Source: Nitrospinaceae bacterium
GTDB taxonomy: Bacteria > Nitrospinota > Nitrospinia > Nitrospinales > VA-1
DNA length: 64,000 bases
NCBI GenBank assembly: GCA_021604505.1
Contig: BQJC01000003.1
Location: forward strand, 310,001 to 374,000
Reading direction: 5' to 3'
Below the pieces are notes generated by a model. That model saw nothing but the letters and a program-made list of their open reading frames with translations. It was not told the origin of the DNA and did not search any database. The position numbers and the translations under genes are program-made. This document shows, piece after piece, positions 63,477-64,000 of the stretch (position 1 is the first letter of the stretch; the number at the start of each line of letters is the position of its first letter).

Positions 63477-64000
63477 GTGAACAGACGTGTCAAAACAGGC
63501 ATCATACTTTTTATAGCCGTGGCCGGGATTTTCATCACCTTCACCTTCCCGCCGGTTCCGCAGGATCAGGACTATTTTCACTTTGCAGACAACCGGTCCC
63601 TGTGGGGCATTCCGAACTTTGGCGATGTCATGTCCAATATTCCCTTCCTGTTAGTCGGCGCTCCTGGGTTACTCGCTCTCGGGAAATACTGCAAAGACAG
63701 TTCCCGGTTCATCCATCCACTCGAAGCTCTTCCTTTCTTCGTCGCGTTTGTGGGCCTCATACTTTTAGCCCCATGCTCCGCTTATTTTCACTGGGCGCCT
63801 TCCAATGAAACCCTGGTCTGGGATCGACTGCCGATGACCCTCGTCTTCATGGCTTTTTTTTCAACCATAATAACGGAACGAATTCACCTGAAATTCGGAT
63901 TGATCTTTCTGCCGATTTTATTGGCGGTGGGAATCGGCAGCGTTATCTACTGGAGCGTCACCGAATCCCAAGGCCACGGCGATCTTCGGCCCTACGCACT
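63477..64000 (+). CDS. Ceramidase-like (alkaline phytoceramidase family) membrane protein, 5' part
   Basis: The frame opens at a GTG (63477) and runs off the window end, 174 codons visible. Four or more membrane segments are visible, and 'SAYFHWAPSNETLVWDRLPMTL' and 'ESQGHGDLRPYA' carry the His/Asp/Ser pattern of the alkaline ceramidase (aPHC, CREST) superfamily, which uses zinc and hydrolyses amide lipids or is a membrane receptor. Function in this bacterium is unknown. The start codon is uncertain. Confidence 0.7.
   Translation, partial: MNRRVKTGIILFIAVAGIFITFTFPPVPQDQDYFHFADNRSLWGIPNFGDVMSNIPFLLVGAPGLLALGKYCKDSSRFIHPLEALPFFVAFVGLILLAPCSAYFHWAPSNETLVWDRLPMTLVFMAFFSTIITERIHLKFGLIFLPILLAVGIGSVIYWSVTESQGHGDLRPYA

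Noticed and set aside
1-64000. tRNA, rRNA, CRISPR or complete IS element
   Set aside because: Larger intergenic gaps were read for cloverleaf-like ends, repeated spacers and transposase motifs; none was found by eye, though small RNAs cannot be excluded.

Overview
The window (64 kb) is a gene-dense bacterial chromosome segment, almost all of moderate G+C, from a Gram-negative organism: it has a periplasmic iron transporter, lipoproteins with lipoboxes, an SmpA/OmlA-like protein and a LolD/LolC-type ABC pair. It uses futalosine-dependent menaquinone synthesis (MqnC) and carries a NarK-type nitrate/nitrite transporter. Together these fit a deep-branching lineage such as Nitrospinota or an anaerobe-derived 'delta' group. 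That placement is inference from gene content; no rRNA or tRNA gene was seen in the window.

Layout. 0-4.5 kb: end of hemD, then a reverse-strand fbpABC ferric-iron ABC operon behind a Fur-like box. 4.6-9.8 kb: ferritin-like diiron protein, parvulin, VOC protein, mqnC, an exported amidohydrolase and a tyrosine recombinase lacking several catalytic residues. 10-15 kb (reverse): AI-2E-type permease, secreted protein, RsuA/RluB pseudouridine synthase, scpB, long dCTP deaminase. 15-25.9 kb: FmdB zinc ribbon, a TPR-cupredoxin membrane protein, cysS, DUF2851, cysD and cysN fused to an eroded APS-kinase domain, ferredoxin, exported lipase-like protein, SDR. 25.9-31.5 kb: HtrA-like lipoprotein protease, then a reverse surface-glycan-like cluster (epimerase, methyltransferase-GT2 fusion, B12/radical-SAM protein). 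31.8-38.7 kb: phosphomannomutase, VOC, Memo, exported PIMT, MoeB-rhodanese, aminotransferase. 38.9-50.2 kb: ABC pair, MarC, NarK, SmpA-like lipoprotein, RNase G, RodA, a 0.9-kb geneless stretch with DnaA-box-like sites, RluD, MoaB. 50.3-54.7 kb: pteridine-reductase-like SDR, then an A+T-rich three-gene island between inverted copies of a repeat, then a DUF900 hydrolase. 54.9-64 kb: queC, then the classical ffh-rpsP-khpA-rimM-trmD-(SPOUT)-rplS translation operon, an M48 protease on the other strand, rnhB, recJ, and the start of a ceramidase-like membrane protein cut by the window edge.

Most of the window is housekeeping. The parts most likely to hold something undescribed are the A+T-rich island (51.1-53.7 kb), whose first two genes are arranged like a toxin-antitoxin pair with an unrecognised toxin candidate; the TPR-cupredoxin fusion; the degenerate recombinase; the degenerate APS-kinase domain on CysN; and the origin-like intergenic region at 47.8-48.7 kb. 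No CRISPR array, rRNA, tRNA or complete insertion sequence was recognised.
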